A stretch of 56,078 bases of DNA from Noviherbaspirillum galbum (GTDB lineage Bacteria > Pseudomonadota > Gammaproteobacteria > Burkholderiales > Burkholderiaceae_D). Position 1 is the first letter of the stretch; each line of letters opens with the position of its first letter. Positions 39,362 through 49,003 of this stretch are shown here, in pieces. The position numbers were made by a program, and so were the translations under genes. Location: the NCBI RefSeq assembly GCF_010974945.1, contig NZ_JAAIVB010000051.1:1-56078 (forward strand), in the 5' to 3' direction. Below the pieces are notes generated by a model. That model searched no databases, was not told the origin of the DNA, and saw only the letters and a list, made by a program, of their open reading frames with translations.

Positions 39362-39835
39362 TTACTTTGGCGTGTTGCCCTCACCTTTCGATTCGGAGAC
39401 CTTGGGCGCCGATTGCTCGGCGTTCTTGCATTCGTTGGCGAGCTGCTGGCCCTTCTTCGAGTCGAGCAGCATGCCCTTGGCGGGAATGCCGATCCACACC
39501 AGGCCGTCCTTGGGATTCTCGAAGCGGTTGGCGCCGGTGCTGGTGCCCACGCGGGTCAGCTCGTGCATCTGCTTCTTCCAGTGGATCGAGATCTTCTGGT
39601 CGTCGTCGGGCGCGTGGTACAGCGTGACCTTGTTGCCGAGCTCGCAGTGGTAATCGACGGCCTGCATGCCGGCCATCTCGGGCGCCTTCTCTTCATGGAC
39701 ATGCGCCTCCTTCTTGTGGACGGGCTTCTTCGCGGCCTTCTTGGCCGGCGCCGCGGCGGGCGCGGTGTCGGCGGCGATGGCTGCGCCGCCGAACAGGCCG
39801 GCGGTCAAAAGGATGCATGCGGTCAGGTGTTTCAT
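39362..39835 (-). CDS. MliC-like (C-type lysozyme inhibitor fold) exported protein, 157 aa
   Basis: A signal peptide ([20 protein letters not shown]) is followed by an alanine/lysine/histidine-rich linker (about 25-55) and a domain of MliC type at about 65-145: [41 protein letters not shown]. The two cysteines would form the usual disulphide, and the STGANRF segment matches the SGARY loop that MliC proteins insert into the lysozyme active site. It lacks a lipobox at the expected place, so it is probably periplasmic. GGAG lies nine bases before the start. Confidence 0.7.
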   Translation of the reverse strand: MKHLTACILLTAGLFGGAAIAADTAPAAAPAKKAAKKPVHKKEAHVHEEKAPEMAGMQAVDYHCELGNKVTLYHAPDDDQKISIHWKKQMHELTRVGTSTGANRFENPKDGLVWIGIPAKGMLLDSKKGQQLANECKNAEQSAPKVSESKGEGNTPK

Positions 39836-39905
39836 TGAAATTGTCTCCACTTACTACAGGACTGCGCGCCGGCTGTTTTGGTTTCGTGCCGATCACGCAG
39901 AGAGG

Positions 39906-40877
39906 TCATAAAAAACTCCCCGCAGATTCCGGAAGGGGCATGCCTGCTGCCCGCGCGCGTTGCAGGATCATCCAGTAATAGCGGTAGCTGGCACGATCGT
40001 GCAGCTTGCCGTTGTGCTGGATGGGTCCCCATTGCGCGTTCTGCGCTTCCGTCAGGATTGCCGCCGCCTCGTTCACTTCGGAGCTGCGCGGCGACAATGC
40101 CTTGAGTATAGGTTTGATCTGGTGCGGATGGATACTCCACATGCGGGTATACCCGAATTCCGCCGAGGCGCGTGTGGCATCCGTGGCGACAACCGCCGTG
40201 TCCTTGATCTCGGTGGTGACGTTGTGCGACGGGACCTTGCCGTGCGCATGGCAGGCAGCCGCGATCTCCAGCTTGGCGCGCACCACCAGCGGATGGGTGA
40301 ACTGGCCCGGCGAACGCATGGCGGTACCGGGCACCGCGCCGTAGTGCGCCGAGACGAAATCCATGATGCCGAAGGACAGGCATTCCACCTGGGGCAGGGC
40401 GGCGATGGCATGCGCATCCCGCAGCGCGCCATGGGTCTCGATCAGCACGTGTACCGGCAGGTCGGCCCTGCCGGCCTTCTCGGCATGCTTGTTGACCGCC
40501 TTGATGGCTTTCTTGACATCAGCAAGCCCGTCCACCTTGGGAATGACCACGTAGGCGAGCCGCGCGGCGGCCGTGCCGCAGATGATGGCGAGATCCTGTT
40601 CGAAGCAGGGATGGGAAACGTCGTGCACGCGCGCGCCGATGCGCTGGAAGCGGTTGTCTTCGCCGTTAACGGTGGCGGCCACCAGCTCGGCATGGGCTTT
40701 CTCGTTGCCGGCGGCGGCGCCGTCCTCGCAGTCGAGCGTGATGTCGAAGACGGGACCAAGCTCTTGCTGCAGGGCGATCGACTTCCGCATCAGCTTTTCG
40801 GAGCCGGCATAGTGATCGCAGGCCGGGATGGTGACCGGTTTGTATTTGCCCTGGAATAAGACCTCGGATGGATGCAT
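39906..40877 (-). CDS. HpcH/HpaI aldolase / citrate lyase beta-subunit-like protein (CitE-like)
   Basis: It belongs to the CitE-like lyases, which cleave or form citramalyl-, malyl- or related CoA thioesters with Mg2+. Typical blocks are DITLDCEDGAAAGNEKAHAE (metal-binding acids), RLAYVVIPKVDGLADV, HVLIETHGALRDAHAI and LSFGIMDFVSAH. There are no citD or citF genes nearby, so it is not part of citrate lyase itself; a malyl-CoA or citramalyl-CoA lyase is more likely. It lies between mdh and acnA on the same strand in the TCA group. The exact substrate is open. Length 323 aa is normal. Confidence 0.85.
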   Translation of the reverse strand: MHPSEVLFQGKYKPVTIPACDHYAGSEKLMRKSIALQQELGPVFDITLDCEDGAAAGNEKAHAELVAATVNGEDNRFQRIGARVHDVSHPCFEQDLAIICGTAAARLAYVVIPKVDGLADVKKAIKAVNKHAEKAGRADLPVHVLIETHGALRDAHAIAALPQVECLSFGIMDFVSAHYGAVPGTAMRSPGQFTHPLVVRAKLEIAAACHAHGKVPSHNVTTEIKDTAVVATDATRASAEFGYTRMWSIHPHQIKPILKALSPRSSEVNEAAAILTEAQNAQWGPIQHNGKLHDRASYRYYWMILQRARAAGMPLPESAGSFL

Positions 40878-40957
40878 CTGGATAGCGTATCAGAAATTTT
40901 CTGCGGAAATGGCAGTGAAAATGCGTCGAGGAGCGGGCGGCGACCAGGCCGTCCGCC

Positions 40958-40988
40958 AAAAAAGAACGGCGCCTGACGCGCCGTTCTT
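40958..40988 (-). terminator. intrinsic terminator after mdh
   Basis: On minus, arms AAGAACGGCGC and GCGCCGTTCTT (40988-40978 and 40972-40962) enclose a five-base loop, and a T run follows (complement of 40958-40963). It begins 13 bp after the mdh stop. Confidence 0.9.
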
Positions 40989-41000
40989 GTCCGGGGCGGC

Positions 41001-41990
41001 TTAGCCGACCAGGTGTTTCACGCCGTCGCGCTCTTCCTGCAGTTCCTTGAGCGTGAGGTTGATGCGTTCCTGCGAGAAAGCGTCGACCTGCAGGCCCTGG
41101 ACGATCTTGTACTCGCCATTCTCGGTCGTGACCGGGAAGCCGAAGACCATGCCTTCCGGAATGCCGTAGGAGCCGTCGGACGGGATGCCCATCGTGGTCC
41201 ACTTGCCGTTGGTGCCAAGCACCCAGTCGCGCACGTGGTCGATCGCGGCGTTGGCGGCGGAAGCGGCGGAGGACAGGCCGCGTGCTTCGATGATGGCGGC
41301 GCCGCGCTTGCCGACGGTGGGCAGGTAGACGTCCTTGGTCCAGGACTCATCGTTCACCAGCGCCTTGGCCGGCTGGCCGTCGATGGTGGCGTGGGTGAAG
41401 TCGGCGTACATCGTCGGGGAATGGTTGCCCCAGACGCACAGCTTCTCGATGGCGGTGATGGGCTTGCCGACCTTGGCGGCCAGCTGGGACAGGGCGCGGT
41501 TGTGGTCCAGGCGCAGCATCGCGGTGAAGTTCTTGGCCGGCAGGCTGGGGGCCGACTTCATGGCGATGTAGGCATTGGTGTTGGCCGGGTTGCCGACCAC
41601 CAGCACCTTGGCGTTGCGCGAGGCGACGGCGTCCAGCGCCTTGCCCTGCACCGTGAAGATCTGGGCGTTGGCTTCGAGCAGGTCCTTGCGCTCCATGCCG
41701 GGGCCGCGGGGACGGGCGCCGACCAGCAGGGCGACGTCGACGTCCTTGAACGCCGTCATCGGGTCGCTGTGGGCGGTCATGCCGGCCAGCAGCGGGAATG
41801 CGCAGTCGTCCAGTTCCATCATCACGCCCTTAAGCGCCTTCTGTGCCTTCTCGTCGGGGATCTCGAGCAGTTGCAGGATGACCGGCTGGTCCTTGCCGAG
41901 CATGTCGCCGTTGGCGATGCGGAACAGCAGGGAGTAGCCGATTTGGCCGGCGGCGCCGGTGACAGCGACGCGCATGGGGGCTTTAGCCAT
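41001..41990 (-). CDS. mdh: malate dehydrogenase
   Basis: It oxidises malate to oxaloacetate with NAD+. The NAD-binding loop is [16 protein letters not shown] (about 9-24), the substrate loop [15 protein letters not shown] (about 90-104), the catalytic His is in [12 protein letters not shown] (about 188), and the Arg in [11 protein letters not shown]. It is of the LDH-like 329-aa type usual in betaproteobacteria. GGAGATTCACT before the ATG at 41990 fixes the start. It is divergent from the GntR regulator and may be controlled by it, since the shared intergenic region holds a good palindrome. Confidence 0.97.
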   Translation of the reverse strand: MAKAPMRVAVTGAAGQIGYSLLFRIANGDMLGKDQPVILQLLEIPDEKAQKALKGVMMELDDCAFPLLAGMTAHSDPMTAFKDVDVALLVGARPRGPGMERKDLLEANAQIFTVQGKALDAVASRNAKVLVVGNPANTNAYIAMKSAPSLPAKNFTAMLRLDHNRALSQLAAKVGKPITAIEKLCVWGNHSPTMYADFTHATIDGQPAKALVNDESWTKDVYLPTVGKRGAAIIEARGLSSAASAANAAIDHVRDWVLGTNGKWTTMGIPSDGSYGIPEGMVFGFPVTTENGEYKIVQGLQVDAFSQERINLTLKELQEERDGVKHLVG

Positions 41991-42352
41991 AGTGAATCTC
42001 CAGAGTGGGAATGAAATGGTGATGGAACCGCATGAAAATTTCAGCAAGCCCGTAATGATACCGTCGAACGCGCCCGCAGTCATGGACACGACCGCCGGCA
42101 TGGCGGCGCAGGGCCCGCTTCTCCGTTCCGGGAACGAAGGCTTGCGCGCGTGCCCTCTGGCGCCAGTGGCTGGCTCCGTTTCGCGTCCGCGAGCTTGCTT
42201 CCCCGAACGATTGCAAACCGCTAAAATGTTGCCCGCGAGTGTAGGCTTTTCGCCAAGCTCCTGTCAATGACTATCATATATCTTATATAAGACATATCAC
42301 ATAGAAGTTTTTTCTAGACGGCAAACGGGGTTTTGTGGTGAAATCGGGTTCT
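41991..42352. promoter_or_regulatory. mdh-gntR divergent region with palindromic operator candidate
   Basis: At 42281-42292 the perfect 12-bp palindrome TCTTATATAAGA lies in an AT-rich patch (about 42270-42300) in otherwise GC-rich DNA, about 60 bp before the regulator start. GntR-family proteins bind such short palindromes, so autoregulation and control of mdh are likely. I did not find a second copy before sdhC, acnA, gltA or sucA. Confidence 0.6.
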
Positions 42353-43144
42353 ATGAGCTCCGTCCCGACCAATTTGCTGAATAATGGCGCCCCAGCCGGC
42401 GCCGCGGGGACGTCTTCCCCAGGAACGTCGCCGACGTTCAGCCCCCTCTACCAGCAGATCAAGGCGCTCATCACGCAAAGCCTGCAGTCCGGCGAATGGA
42501 AGCCCGGCGAACTGATTCCCAGCGAGGTCGAGCTCGCGAACCGGTTCAAGGTCAGCCAGGGGACGGTCAGAAAAGCCATCGATGAACTCGCGGCGGAGAA
42601 CCTGGTTGTCCGCCGGCAAGGGAAGGGCACCTTTGTAGCGACGCACCATGAGGCGCGCGCCCAGTTCCGTTTCCTTCGCCTGATGCCCGATGCAGGCGAT
42701 CCGCATTCCGCCGATAATAAGATCCTCGATGTCAAGCGCCTGCGCGCGCCCGCTGAAGTCGCGCGGCAGCTCGACATGAAATCGGGCGACTCGGTGATCT
42801 TCATCAAGCGCGTCCAGTCCTTCGACGGCGCGCCCACCATCGTCGAGGAGCTTTGGCTCCCGGGCCTGATCTTCAAGGGCCTGACGGCAGAAAGACTGAT
42901 CGAGTACAAGGGGCCGATGTACGGCCTGTTCGAGACCGAATTCGGCACGCGCATGATCCGCGCGACCGAAAGGATCCGCGCCGTCGCCGCCGATGCGGCC
43001 ACCGCGGAACTGCTCGGCGTGCCCGCAGGCGCCCCCTTGCTCAGCGTGGAACGGGTGTCGTTCACGTATGGCGACAAGCCGGTGGAAGTCCGCCGCGGCC
43101 TGTACCTGACCGACAGCCACCATTACCAGAACGAACTCAGCTAG
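42353..43144 (+). CDS. GntR/HutC-family transcriptional regulator
   Basis: An N-terminal winged helix (SPLYQQIKALITQSLQSGEW; PSEVELANRFKVSQGTVRKA, residues about 30-75) is followed by a UTRA ligand-binding domain (about 110-255; FIKRVQSFDGAPTIVEELWL, GVPAGAPLLSVERVSFTYGD). Placement between mdh and sdhC suggests that it senses a carboxylate or CoA ester and controls TCA genes. The first 25 residues are a low-complexity linker. ATG at 42353 is chosen over the GTG at 42335 (same frame); neither has a strong ribosome-binding site. The family call is firm. Confidence 0.9.
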   Translation: MSSVPTNLLNNGAPAGAAGTSSPGTSPTFSPLYQQIKALITQSLQSGEWKPGELIPSEVELANRFKVSQGTVRKAIDELAAENLVVRRQGKGTFVATHHEARAQFRFLRLMPDAGDPHSADNKILDVKRLRAPAEVARQLDMKSGDSVIFIKRVQSFDGAPTIVEELWLPGLIFKGLTAERLIEYKGPMYGLFETEFGTRMIRATERIRAVAADAATAELLGVPAGAPLLSVERVSFTYGDKPVEVRRGLYLTDSHHYQNELS

Positions 43145-43352
43145 TCCTGGCAGGGCCATCCGGCGCCACGGCACCGGGGTAGGGCGGAATGGCAGCGCGG
43201 AGCGCGCCTCGTCCGGGTCCGCGCGCGGCGCTGGCGGGCGAAGTCCGGCGGAGAAATCCGCCGACTTTCCGGGCAACATGAAATATGAAGTTGGTGTGCT
43301 GCACAAAAATCAGCGAAAATGACAGGATTACTACGCTCTGGGAGTTCAAACT

Positions 43353-43763
43353 ATGTCTGAAGCCGTAAAGAAGCCACGACGGCAATTCAATGTGATGACG
43401 TTTTCGCAGGTGGGCAACTACCGCCTGCCGCTGCCGGCCTACGTCTCCATCCTGCATCGCGTCAGCGGCGCGGCCATGTTCTTCCTGCTGCCCTTCACCC
43501 TCTACCTGCTCGACAAGAGCCTCACCTCCGAGATCTCCTTCGACGCCCTGCGCGGCTTCACCGCCAACTGGTTCGTCAAGCTCGTCATCCTCGGCCTGGT
43601 CTGGTCCTACCTGCACCACTTCTGCGCCGGCGTGCGCCACCTCTTCCTCGACATGCACATGGGCATGGACAAGGTCTCCGGCAAGCAGACCTCCGCCGCC
43701 GTGTTCGCCGTCAGCCTGCCGCTGACCCTGCTGGTGGCCCTCAAACTGTTCGGAGTCTTCTGA
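43353..43763 (+). CDS. sdhC: succinate dehydrogenase cytochrome b556 subunit
   Basis: SdhC is one of two membrane anchors of complex II and carries haem b and part of the quinone site. Residues PLPAYVSILHRVSGAAMFFL form the start of the first membrane helix with the conserved HRxSG, and HHFCAGVRHLFLDMH in the second holds the haem-ligand His. Three membrane helices are predicted. GGGAG lies before the ATG. Its stop overlaps the sdhD start (TGATG). Confidence 0.96.
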   Translation: MSEAVKKPRRQFNVMTFSQVGNYRLPLPAYVSILHRVSGAAMFFLLPFTLYLLDKSLTSEISFDALRGFTANWFVKLVILGLVWSYLHHFCAGVRHLFLDMHMGMDKVSGKQTSAAVFAVSLPLTLLVALKLFGVF

Positions 43764-44161
43764 TGGAACACGGTATCGCCAAGGACATCGCCGGCAACAA
43801 CATCGGCCCCAAGCGCCTCGTCGTCGGCGCCCATTACGGCGTGCGCGACTGGCTCGCCCAGCGCGCAACTGCCATCGTCATGGCCCTGTACACCGTGCTG
43901 CTGCTGGTGTCCTATCTCACCAGCGACGGCAGCGCCGGCTTCTACAACGCCTGGGCCACCATCTTCGCCCGCCAGTGGTTCAAGATCGCCACCTTCGTCA
44001 CCTTCCTGGGCCTGCTCTACCACGCCTGGGTCGGCATGCGCGACATCTGGATGGACTACGTCACCAAGTCCGTCGCCCTGCGCCTGGCATTTCACCTGGC
44101 CACCATCGCGTGGCTCATCGGCTGCGCCGGCTGGGCCGCGCAGATCATCTGGAGACCGTAA
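43763..44161 (+). CDS. sdhD: succinate dehydrogenase membrane anchor subunit
   Basis: SdhD pairs with SdhC to anchor complex II. Three hydrophobic helices are visible (IVMALYTVLLLVSYL; WFKIATFVTFLGLLYHAW; ALRLAFHLATIAWLIG), with YHAWVGMRDIWMDYV containing the family His and Arg. The first base of its ATG is the last base of the sdhC stop, so the two are coupled. 132 aa is typical. Confidence 0.95.
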   Translation: MEHGIAKDIAGNNIGPKRLVVGAHYGVRDWLAQRATAIVMALYTVLLLVSYLTSDGSAGFYNAWATIFARQWFKIATFVTFLGLLYHAWVGMRDIWMDYVTKSVALRLAFHLATIAWLIGCAGWAAQIIWRP

Positions 44162-44164
44162 ATC

Positions 44165-45943
44165 GTGGCAGCCATCAAGCAATCCCTTCCCGTTCGCCGT
44201 TTTGACGCCGTCATCGTCGGCGCCGGCGGTTCCGGCATGCGCGCGTCGCTGCAGCTGGCCGAGGCCGGCCTGAACGTGGCCGTGCTTTCCAAGGTCTTTC
44301 CCACCCGTTCGCACACCGTGGCCGCGCAGGGCGGCATCGGCGCCTCGCTGGGCAACATGACCGAGGACAACTGGTACTGGCACATGTTCGACACCGTCAA
44401 GGGCTCGGACTACCTGGGCGACCAGGACGCCATCGAGTTCATGTGCCGCGAAGCGCCCAAGGTCGTCTACGAGCTCGAGCACTTCGGCATGCCGTTCGAC
44501 CGCAATCCCGACGGCACCATCTACCAGCGCCCGTTCGGCGGCCATACCGCCAACTTCGGCGAGAAGCCGGTGCAGCGCGCCTGCGCCGCGGCCGACCGCA
44601 CCGGCCATGCGCTGCTGCACACGCTGTACCAGCGCAACGTGCGCGCCAAGACCCACTTCTTCGTCGAGTGGATGGCGATCGACCTCATCCGCGACGTCGA
44701 CGGCGACGTGCTGGGCGTGGTGGCGCTGGAGATGGAAACCGGCGACGTGATGATCCTCGAAGCCAAGACCACGCTGTTCGCCACCGGCGGCGCGGGCCGC
44801 ATCTTCGCCGCCTCGACCAACGCCTTCATCAACACCGGCGACGGCATGGGCATGGCCGCGCGCGCGGGCCTGCCGCTGGAAGACATGGAGTTCTGGCAGT
44901 TCCACCCCACCGGCGTGTCCGGTGCGGGCGTGCTCATCACCGAGGGCGTGCGCGGCGAGGGCGGCATCCTGATCAACGCCAACGGCGAGCGCTTCATGGA
45001 GCGCTATGCGCCCACGCTGAAGGACCTGGCGCCGCGCGACTTCGTGTCGCGCTCGATGGACCAGGAGATCAAGGAAGGCCGCGGCTGCGGTCCGAACAAG
45101 GACCACGTGCTGCTGGACCTGCGCCACATCGGCGCCGACACCATCAAGAAGCGCCTGCCGTCGATTCTCGAGATCGGCCACAAGTTCGCCAACGTCGACG
45201 CCACCAAGGAACCGATTCCCGTCGTGCCGACGATTCACTACCAGATGGGCGGCATTCCGACCAACATCAACGGCCAGGTGGTCGCGCCGAAGAACGGCAA
45301 CCCCAACGAGGTCGTCAACGGCATGTACGCCATCGGCGAATGCGCCTGCGTATCGGTGCACGGTGCCAACCGCCTGGGCACGAACTCGCTGCTGGACCTG
45401 GTGGTGTTCGGCCGCGCTGCCGGCAACCACATCGTGGCCTCGAACCTGAAGCAGAAGCTGCACAAGCCGCTGCCGGCGGGCGCGGCGGACATGGCGATGG
45501 AGCGCCTGGCGCGGCTGGAGACGAGCACCGGCTCCGAGCGGGTGCAGGACGTGGCCAACGCGATCCGCAGCACGATGCAGCAGTACTGCGGCGTGTTCCG
45601 CACCGACGAGCTGCTGCAGACCGGCGTGCAGAAGATCCTCGAGCTGGATGAGCGGCGCAAGCATGTGTCGTTCAAGGACAAGTCCAAGGTGTTCAACACG
45701 GCGCGGGTGGAAGCGCTGGAGCTGGACAACCTGATCGAGACGGCCAAGGCGACCATCATCTCGGCGGCGGCACGCAAGGAATCGCGTGGCGCGCATGCGC
45801 ACCGGGATTACGAGAAGCGCGACGACGAGAACTGGATGAAGCATTCGCTGTTCTACTCGGAAGGCAACCGCCTGGACTACAAGCCGGTCAACACCAAGCC
45901 GTTGACGGTGGAGACGTTCAAGCCCAAGGCGCGTACGTTCTAA
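44165..45943 (+). CDS. sdhA: succinate dehydrogenase flavoprotein subunit
   Basis: SdhA oxidises succinate to fumarate with covalently bound FAD. The FAD-binding start is DAVIVGAGGSGMRASLQLAE and the covalent His is in RSHTVAAQGGIGASLGN. The substrate site includes FHPTGVSGAGVLITEGVRGE. The C-terminal part (RKESRGAHAHRDYEKRDDEN) is typical. It starts with GTG, with GGAG nine bases upstream. Length 592 aa matches the family. Confidence 0.97.
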   Translation: MAAIKQSLPVRRFDAVIVGAGGSGMRASLQLAEAGLNVAVLSKVFPTRSHTVAAQGGIGASLGNMTEDNWYWHMFDTVKGSDYLGDQDAIEFMCREAPKVVYELEHFGMPFDRNPDGTIYQRPFGGHTANFGEKPVQRACAAADRTGHALLHTLYQRNVRAKTHFFVEWMAIDLIRDVDGDVLGVVALEMETGDVMILEAKTTLFATGGAGRIFAASTNAFINTGDGMGMAARAGLPLEDMEFWQFHPTGVSGAGVLITEGVRGEGGILINANGERFMERYAPTLKDLAPRDFVSRSMDQEIKEGRGCGPNKDHVLLDLRHIGADTIKKRLPSILEIGHKFANVDATKEPIPVVPTIHYQMGGIPTNINGQVVAPKNGNPNEVVNGMYAIGECACVSVHGANRLGTNSLLDLVVFGRAAGNHIVASNLKQKLHKPLPAGAADMAMERLARLETSTGSERVQDVANAIRSTMQQYCGVFRTDELLQTGVQKILELDERRKHVSFKDKSKVFNTARVEALELDNLIETAKATIISAAARKESRGAHAHRDYEKRDDENWMKHSLFYSEGNRLDYKPVNTKPLTVETFKPKARTF

Positions 45944-45988
45944 GGCGCGTTCCAAGACAGCAGACAAGCAAAGCAAAGGTAAAAGAGC

Positions 45989-46699
45989 ATGGCTCGCACC
46001 CTCAAATTTCAGATCTACCGGTATGACCCGGACAAGGACGCCAAGCCGTACATGCAGGACCTGACGGTGACGCTGCAGGACACGGACAAGATGCTGCTGG
46101 ACGCATTGCAGCGCATCAAGGCCGACGTGGACGATTCGCTGGCGCTGCGGCGCTCGTGCCGTGAAGGCGTGTGCGGTTCGGACGCGATGAACATCAACGG
46201 CAAGAACGGGCTGGCGTGCACGACCAACCTCAACGAACTGACCGAGCCGATCGTGCTGCGGCCGCTGCCGGGGCTGCCGGTGATCCGCGACCTGATCGTG
46301 GACATGACGCAGTTCTTCAAGCAGTACCACTCGATCAAGCCGTACCTGATCAACGAGACGATCCCGCCGGAGAAGGAGCGGCTGCAGTCGCCGGAAGAGC
46401 GCGAAGAGCTCGACGGGCTGTACGAGTGCATCCTGTGCGCGTGCTGCTCGACGTCCTGCCCGTCGTTCTGGTGGAACCCGGACAAGTTCGTGGGACCGGC
46501 CGGCTTGCTGCAGGCGTACCGGTTCATTGCCGACAGCCGCGACCAGGCTACCGGCGAGCGGCTGGACAACCTGGAAGACCCGTACCGGCTGTTCCGCTGC
46601 CACACGATCATGAACTGCGTGGACGTGTGCCCGAAGGGACTGAACCCGGCGCGCGCCATCGGCAAGATCAAGGAACTGATGGTCCGCCGCGCGGTATAA
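45989..46699 (+). CDS. sdhB: succinate dehydrogenase iron-sulfur subunit
   Basis: SdhB passes electrons from FAD to quinone through [2Fe-2S], [4Fe-4S] and [3Fe-4S] clusters. The ligands are visible in [20 protein letters not shown] (first cluster, with a later Cys at GLACTTN), [17 protein letters not shown] and [18 protein letters not shown]. It has 236 aa, the usual length, and follows sdhA by 45 bp. A GC-rich hairpin follows its stop. Confidence 0.97.
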   Translation: MARTLKFQIYRYDPDKDAKPYMQDLTVTLQDTDKMLLDALQRIKADVDDSLALRRSCREGVCGSDAMNINGKNGLACTTNLNELTEPIVLRPLPGLPVIRDLIVDMTQFFKQYHSIKPYLINETIPPEKERLQSPEEREELDGLYECILCACCSTSCPSFWWNPDKFVGPAGLLQAYRFIADSRDQATGERLDNLEDPYRLFRCHTIMNCVDVCPKGLNPARAIGKIKELMVRRAV

Positions 46700-46704
46700 G
46701 GAAA

Positions 46705-46728
46705 GGCGGCAAGGCTCGCCTTGCCGCC
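46705..46728 (+). promoter_or_regulatory. 10-bp hairpin between sdhB and sdhE
   Basis: Arms GGCGGCAAGG and CCTTGCCGCC enclose the loop CTCG, five bases after the sdhB stop. No U tract follows, so it more likely protects the sdhCDAB mRNA 3' end or lowers readthrough into sdhE-gltA than ends transcription completely. Confidence 0.65.
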
Positions 46729-46799
46729 CCGGAATCTTCTTCCATCGTCCGCCATGGCGGAAACGACGGATTGTATTGCCCTAGAGAGACACTCCAGCC

Positions 46800-47069
46800 A
46801 TGTCCATCACGCACCAAGCCGATCCTGCCAAGCGCGCGCGCCTGCGCTGGCGCGCCCGCCGGGGATTGCTCGAGAACGATCTCCTCATCACGCGCTTCCT
46901 CGATGCGCACGAGGAAGCCCTGAGCGACGACGAGGTAGATGCCTTCTCGCGCCTGATGGATCTCTCGGACAATGACCTGATGGATCTGCTGCTGGCCCGC
47001 AAGGAACCGGACGGCGAACTGGACCTGCCGCAGGTCCACGCCTTGCTGGCGCGCATGCGGGCCGCCTAG
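46800..47069 (+). CDS. sdhE: FAD assembly factor SdhE (YgfY family)
   Basis: SdhE helps attach FAD covalently to SdhA. The conserved RGLLENDLLITRFLDAHEE (about 21-39, containing the RGxxE motif) and the helical remainder (DEVDAFSRLMDLSDNDLMDL) fit the family. 89 aa is the usual length. Its place directly after sdhB is common in betaproteobacteria. Confidence 0.93.
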   Translation: MSITHQADPAKRARLRWRARRGLLENDLLITRFLDAHEEALSDDEVDAFSRLMDLSDNDLMDLLLARKEPDGELDLPQVHALLARMRAA

Positions 47070-47142
47070 CCAACGAATCAAGACGGTATTGCTTTACTTT
47101 TCTTTCACCAATAGAAGCACCTCCTGACACTGAGGAAGAGCC

Positions 47143-48456
47143 ATGACCAACTCCGAAACCAAAGCAACCCTGTCGTTCTCCGACGGCTCCTCGCCGCTGG
47201 AATTCCCGATCTACAAGGGCACGATCGGCCCGGATGTCATCGACATCCGCAAGCTCTATGGCGCGACGAACAAGTTCACCTACGACCCGGGCTTCATGTC
47301 GACGGCGGCTTGCAACTCGACGATCACCTACATCGACGGCGACAAGGGCGAGCTGCTGTACCGTGGCTATCCCATCGAGCAGCTCGCGGTGAACTGCGAC
47401 TTCCTCGAGACCTGCTACCTGCTGCTGAACGGCGAACTGCCGAACGCCCAGCAAAAGAAGACCTTCGTCGACACCGTCACCAACCACACCATGGTGCACG
47501 AGCAGATGCAATTCTTCTTCCGCGGCTTCCGTCGCGACGCGCACCCGATGTCGGTGCTCGTCGGCACGGTCGGCGCGCTGTCCTCGTTCTACCATGACTC
47601 GCTGGACATCAACGATCCGCATCACCGCGAAGTCTCGGCCATCCGCCTGATCGCCAAGCTGCCGACGCTGGTCGCCATGTCCTACAAGTACTCGATTGGC
47701 CAGCCCTTCATCTATCCGCGCAACGACCTGTCCTACAGCGCCAACTTCATGCGCATGATGTTCTCGACGCCTTGCGCCGAGTACGAAGTCAACGACGTGC
47801 TGGTGCGCGCGCTCGACCGCATCCTGATCCTGCACGCCGACCACGAGCAGAACGCCTCCACCTCCACGGTGCGTCTGGCAGGCTCCTCCGGCGCGAATCC
47901 GTTCGCGTGTATCGCGGCCGGCATCGCCTGCCTCTGGGGCCCGGCGCATGGCGGCGCGAACGAAGCCGCGCTCAACATGCTGGAAGACATCCAGAAGCAG
48001 GGCGGCGTCGAGCGCATCGGCGAATTCATCGCCAAGGTCAAGGATAAGAACTCCAACGTCAAGCTGATGGGCTTCGGTCACCGCGTCTACAAGAACTACG
48101 ACCCGCGCGCAAAGCTCATGCGTGAAACCTGCCACGAAGTGCTCACCGAACTCGGCCTGCACGACGACCCGCTGTTCAAGCTTGCCATGGCCCTGGAAAA
48201 GATCGCCCTGGAAGACGACTACTTCGTCCAGCGCAAGCTCTACCCGAACGTCGACTTCTACTCCGGCATCGTCCAGCGCGCGCTCGGCATCCCGGTCTCG
48301 CTGTTCACCGGTATCTTCGCGATGGCCCGTACCGTCGGCTGGATCGCCCAGTGGAACGAGATGATCTCCGATCCCGAGCAGAAGATCGGCCGTCCCCGCC
48401 AGTTGTACGTCGGCGCCGCCAAGCGCGACGTGCCGTCGATGGACAAGCGCAAGTAA
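47143..48456 (+). CDS. gltA: citrate synthase
   Basis: It condenses oxaloacetate with acetyl-CoA to citrate. The catalytic residues are in [15 protein letters not shown] (His), [17 protein letters not shown] (His) and [15 protein letters not shown] (Asp). It is of the hexameric, NADH-sensitive proteobacterial type by length (437 aa) and by the N-terminal domain ([20 protein letters not shown]). GAGGAAGAGCC precedes the ATG. A strong terminator follows 39 bp after the stop. Confidence 0.97.
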   Translation: MTNSETKATLSFSDGSSPLEFPIYKGTIGPDVIDIRKLYGATNKFTYDPGFMSTAACNSTITYIDGDKGELLYRGYPIEQLAVNCDFLETCYLLLNGELPNAQQKKTFVDTVTNHTMVHEQMQFFFRGFRRDAHPMSVLVGTVGALSSFYHDSLDINDPHHREVSAIRLIAKLPTLVAMSYKYSIGQPFIYPRNDLSYSANFMRMMFSTPCAEYEVNDVLVRALDRILILHADHEQNASTSTVRLAGSSGANPFACIAAGIACLWGPAHGGANEAALNMLEDIQKQGGVERIGEFIAKVKDKNSNVKLMGFGHRVYKNYDPRAKLMRETCHEVLTELGLHDDPLFKLAMALEKIALEDDYFVQRKLYPNVDFYSGIVQRALGIPVSLFTGIFAMARTVGWIAQWNEMISDPEQKIGRPRQLYVGAAKRDVPSMDKRK

Positions 48457-48494
48457 TCATCGCGGCCGCCCCGGCGGCTGCATGGCATTCGAAG

Positions 48495-48519
48495 ACGGGC
48501 CTGCGGGCCCGTTTTTTTT
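48495..48519 (+). terminator. intrinsic terminator after gltA
   Basis: Arms ACGGGCC (48495-48501) and GGCCCGT (48506-48512) with a four-base loop are followed by eight T residues. Confidence 0.93.
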
Positions 48520-49003
48520 CGCCTCATCCTTCCCCGTTCCCATTCCATTCCCGATCACGGCGACCAGACGACAGCCCGCCCGCTGTTAAAACGAAGATTC
48601 AACAAGCGCGCAAAACCGCCTATCAAAATCATCGTACCGGCTGCGGAAGGTCCGCGCATGGTGACACTTCACCGCCCCGCTTTCAAGCACGGAGCGACGA
48701 CATTTGAGACGACTCAATCGCACGTCGAGTGTGCTTGAAAAGCAAACGGCGCTCGCCAACACTGCGTTGGCGCTGGCACCGCCCCGACCGGATCATCAGG
48801 CAATGCCAGCGTCACCTGCGCAATGATCAAATGTCGCCTGTTCCTGACTGACGGTTTTTGATCTGCGCGCCATACCAACAACATCGTCATGCGCAACCGC
48901 GTCACGCGCCGCGATCGAACGCTGGCCATTGGCTATCGGCTATCGGTCCGACCGCGGCAGTGGGGCAGGGGCCATGCGAACGACTACCTGGAAGGAATCC
49001 GAC
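48520..49003. other. intergenic region with inverted repeats before the repeat-protein gene
   Basis: No gene is supported. Two inverted features are visible: GCTTTCAAGCAC (about 48680-48691) with GTGCTTGAAAAGC (about 48732-48744), and the compact hairpin CGCCAAC..GTTGGCG (about 48755-48773). The promoter of the three-gene cassette must be here. AAGGA at 48992-48996 is the ribosome-binding site of the next gene. Confidence 0.45.

Noticed and set aside
39906-40877. citE of a citrate lyase operon
   Set aside because: No citC, citD, citF or citG genes flank it, so the true citrate lyase role is unlikely.
43607-46603. 998-codon minus-strand open frame across sdhC-sdhB
   Set aside because: It is antisense to four certain genes in GC-rich DNA, has biased low-complexity composition (Arg/Val/His/Gly), and no family resemblance.
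48755-48773. Riboswitch
   Set aside because: Only a simple hairpin is visible; no conserved aptamer core was recognised.
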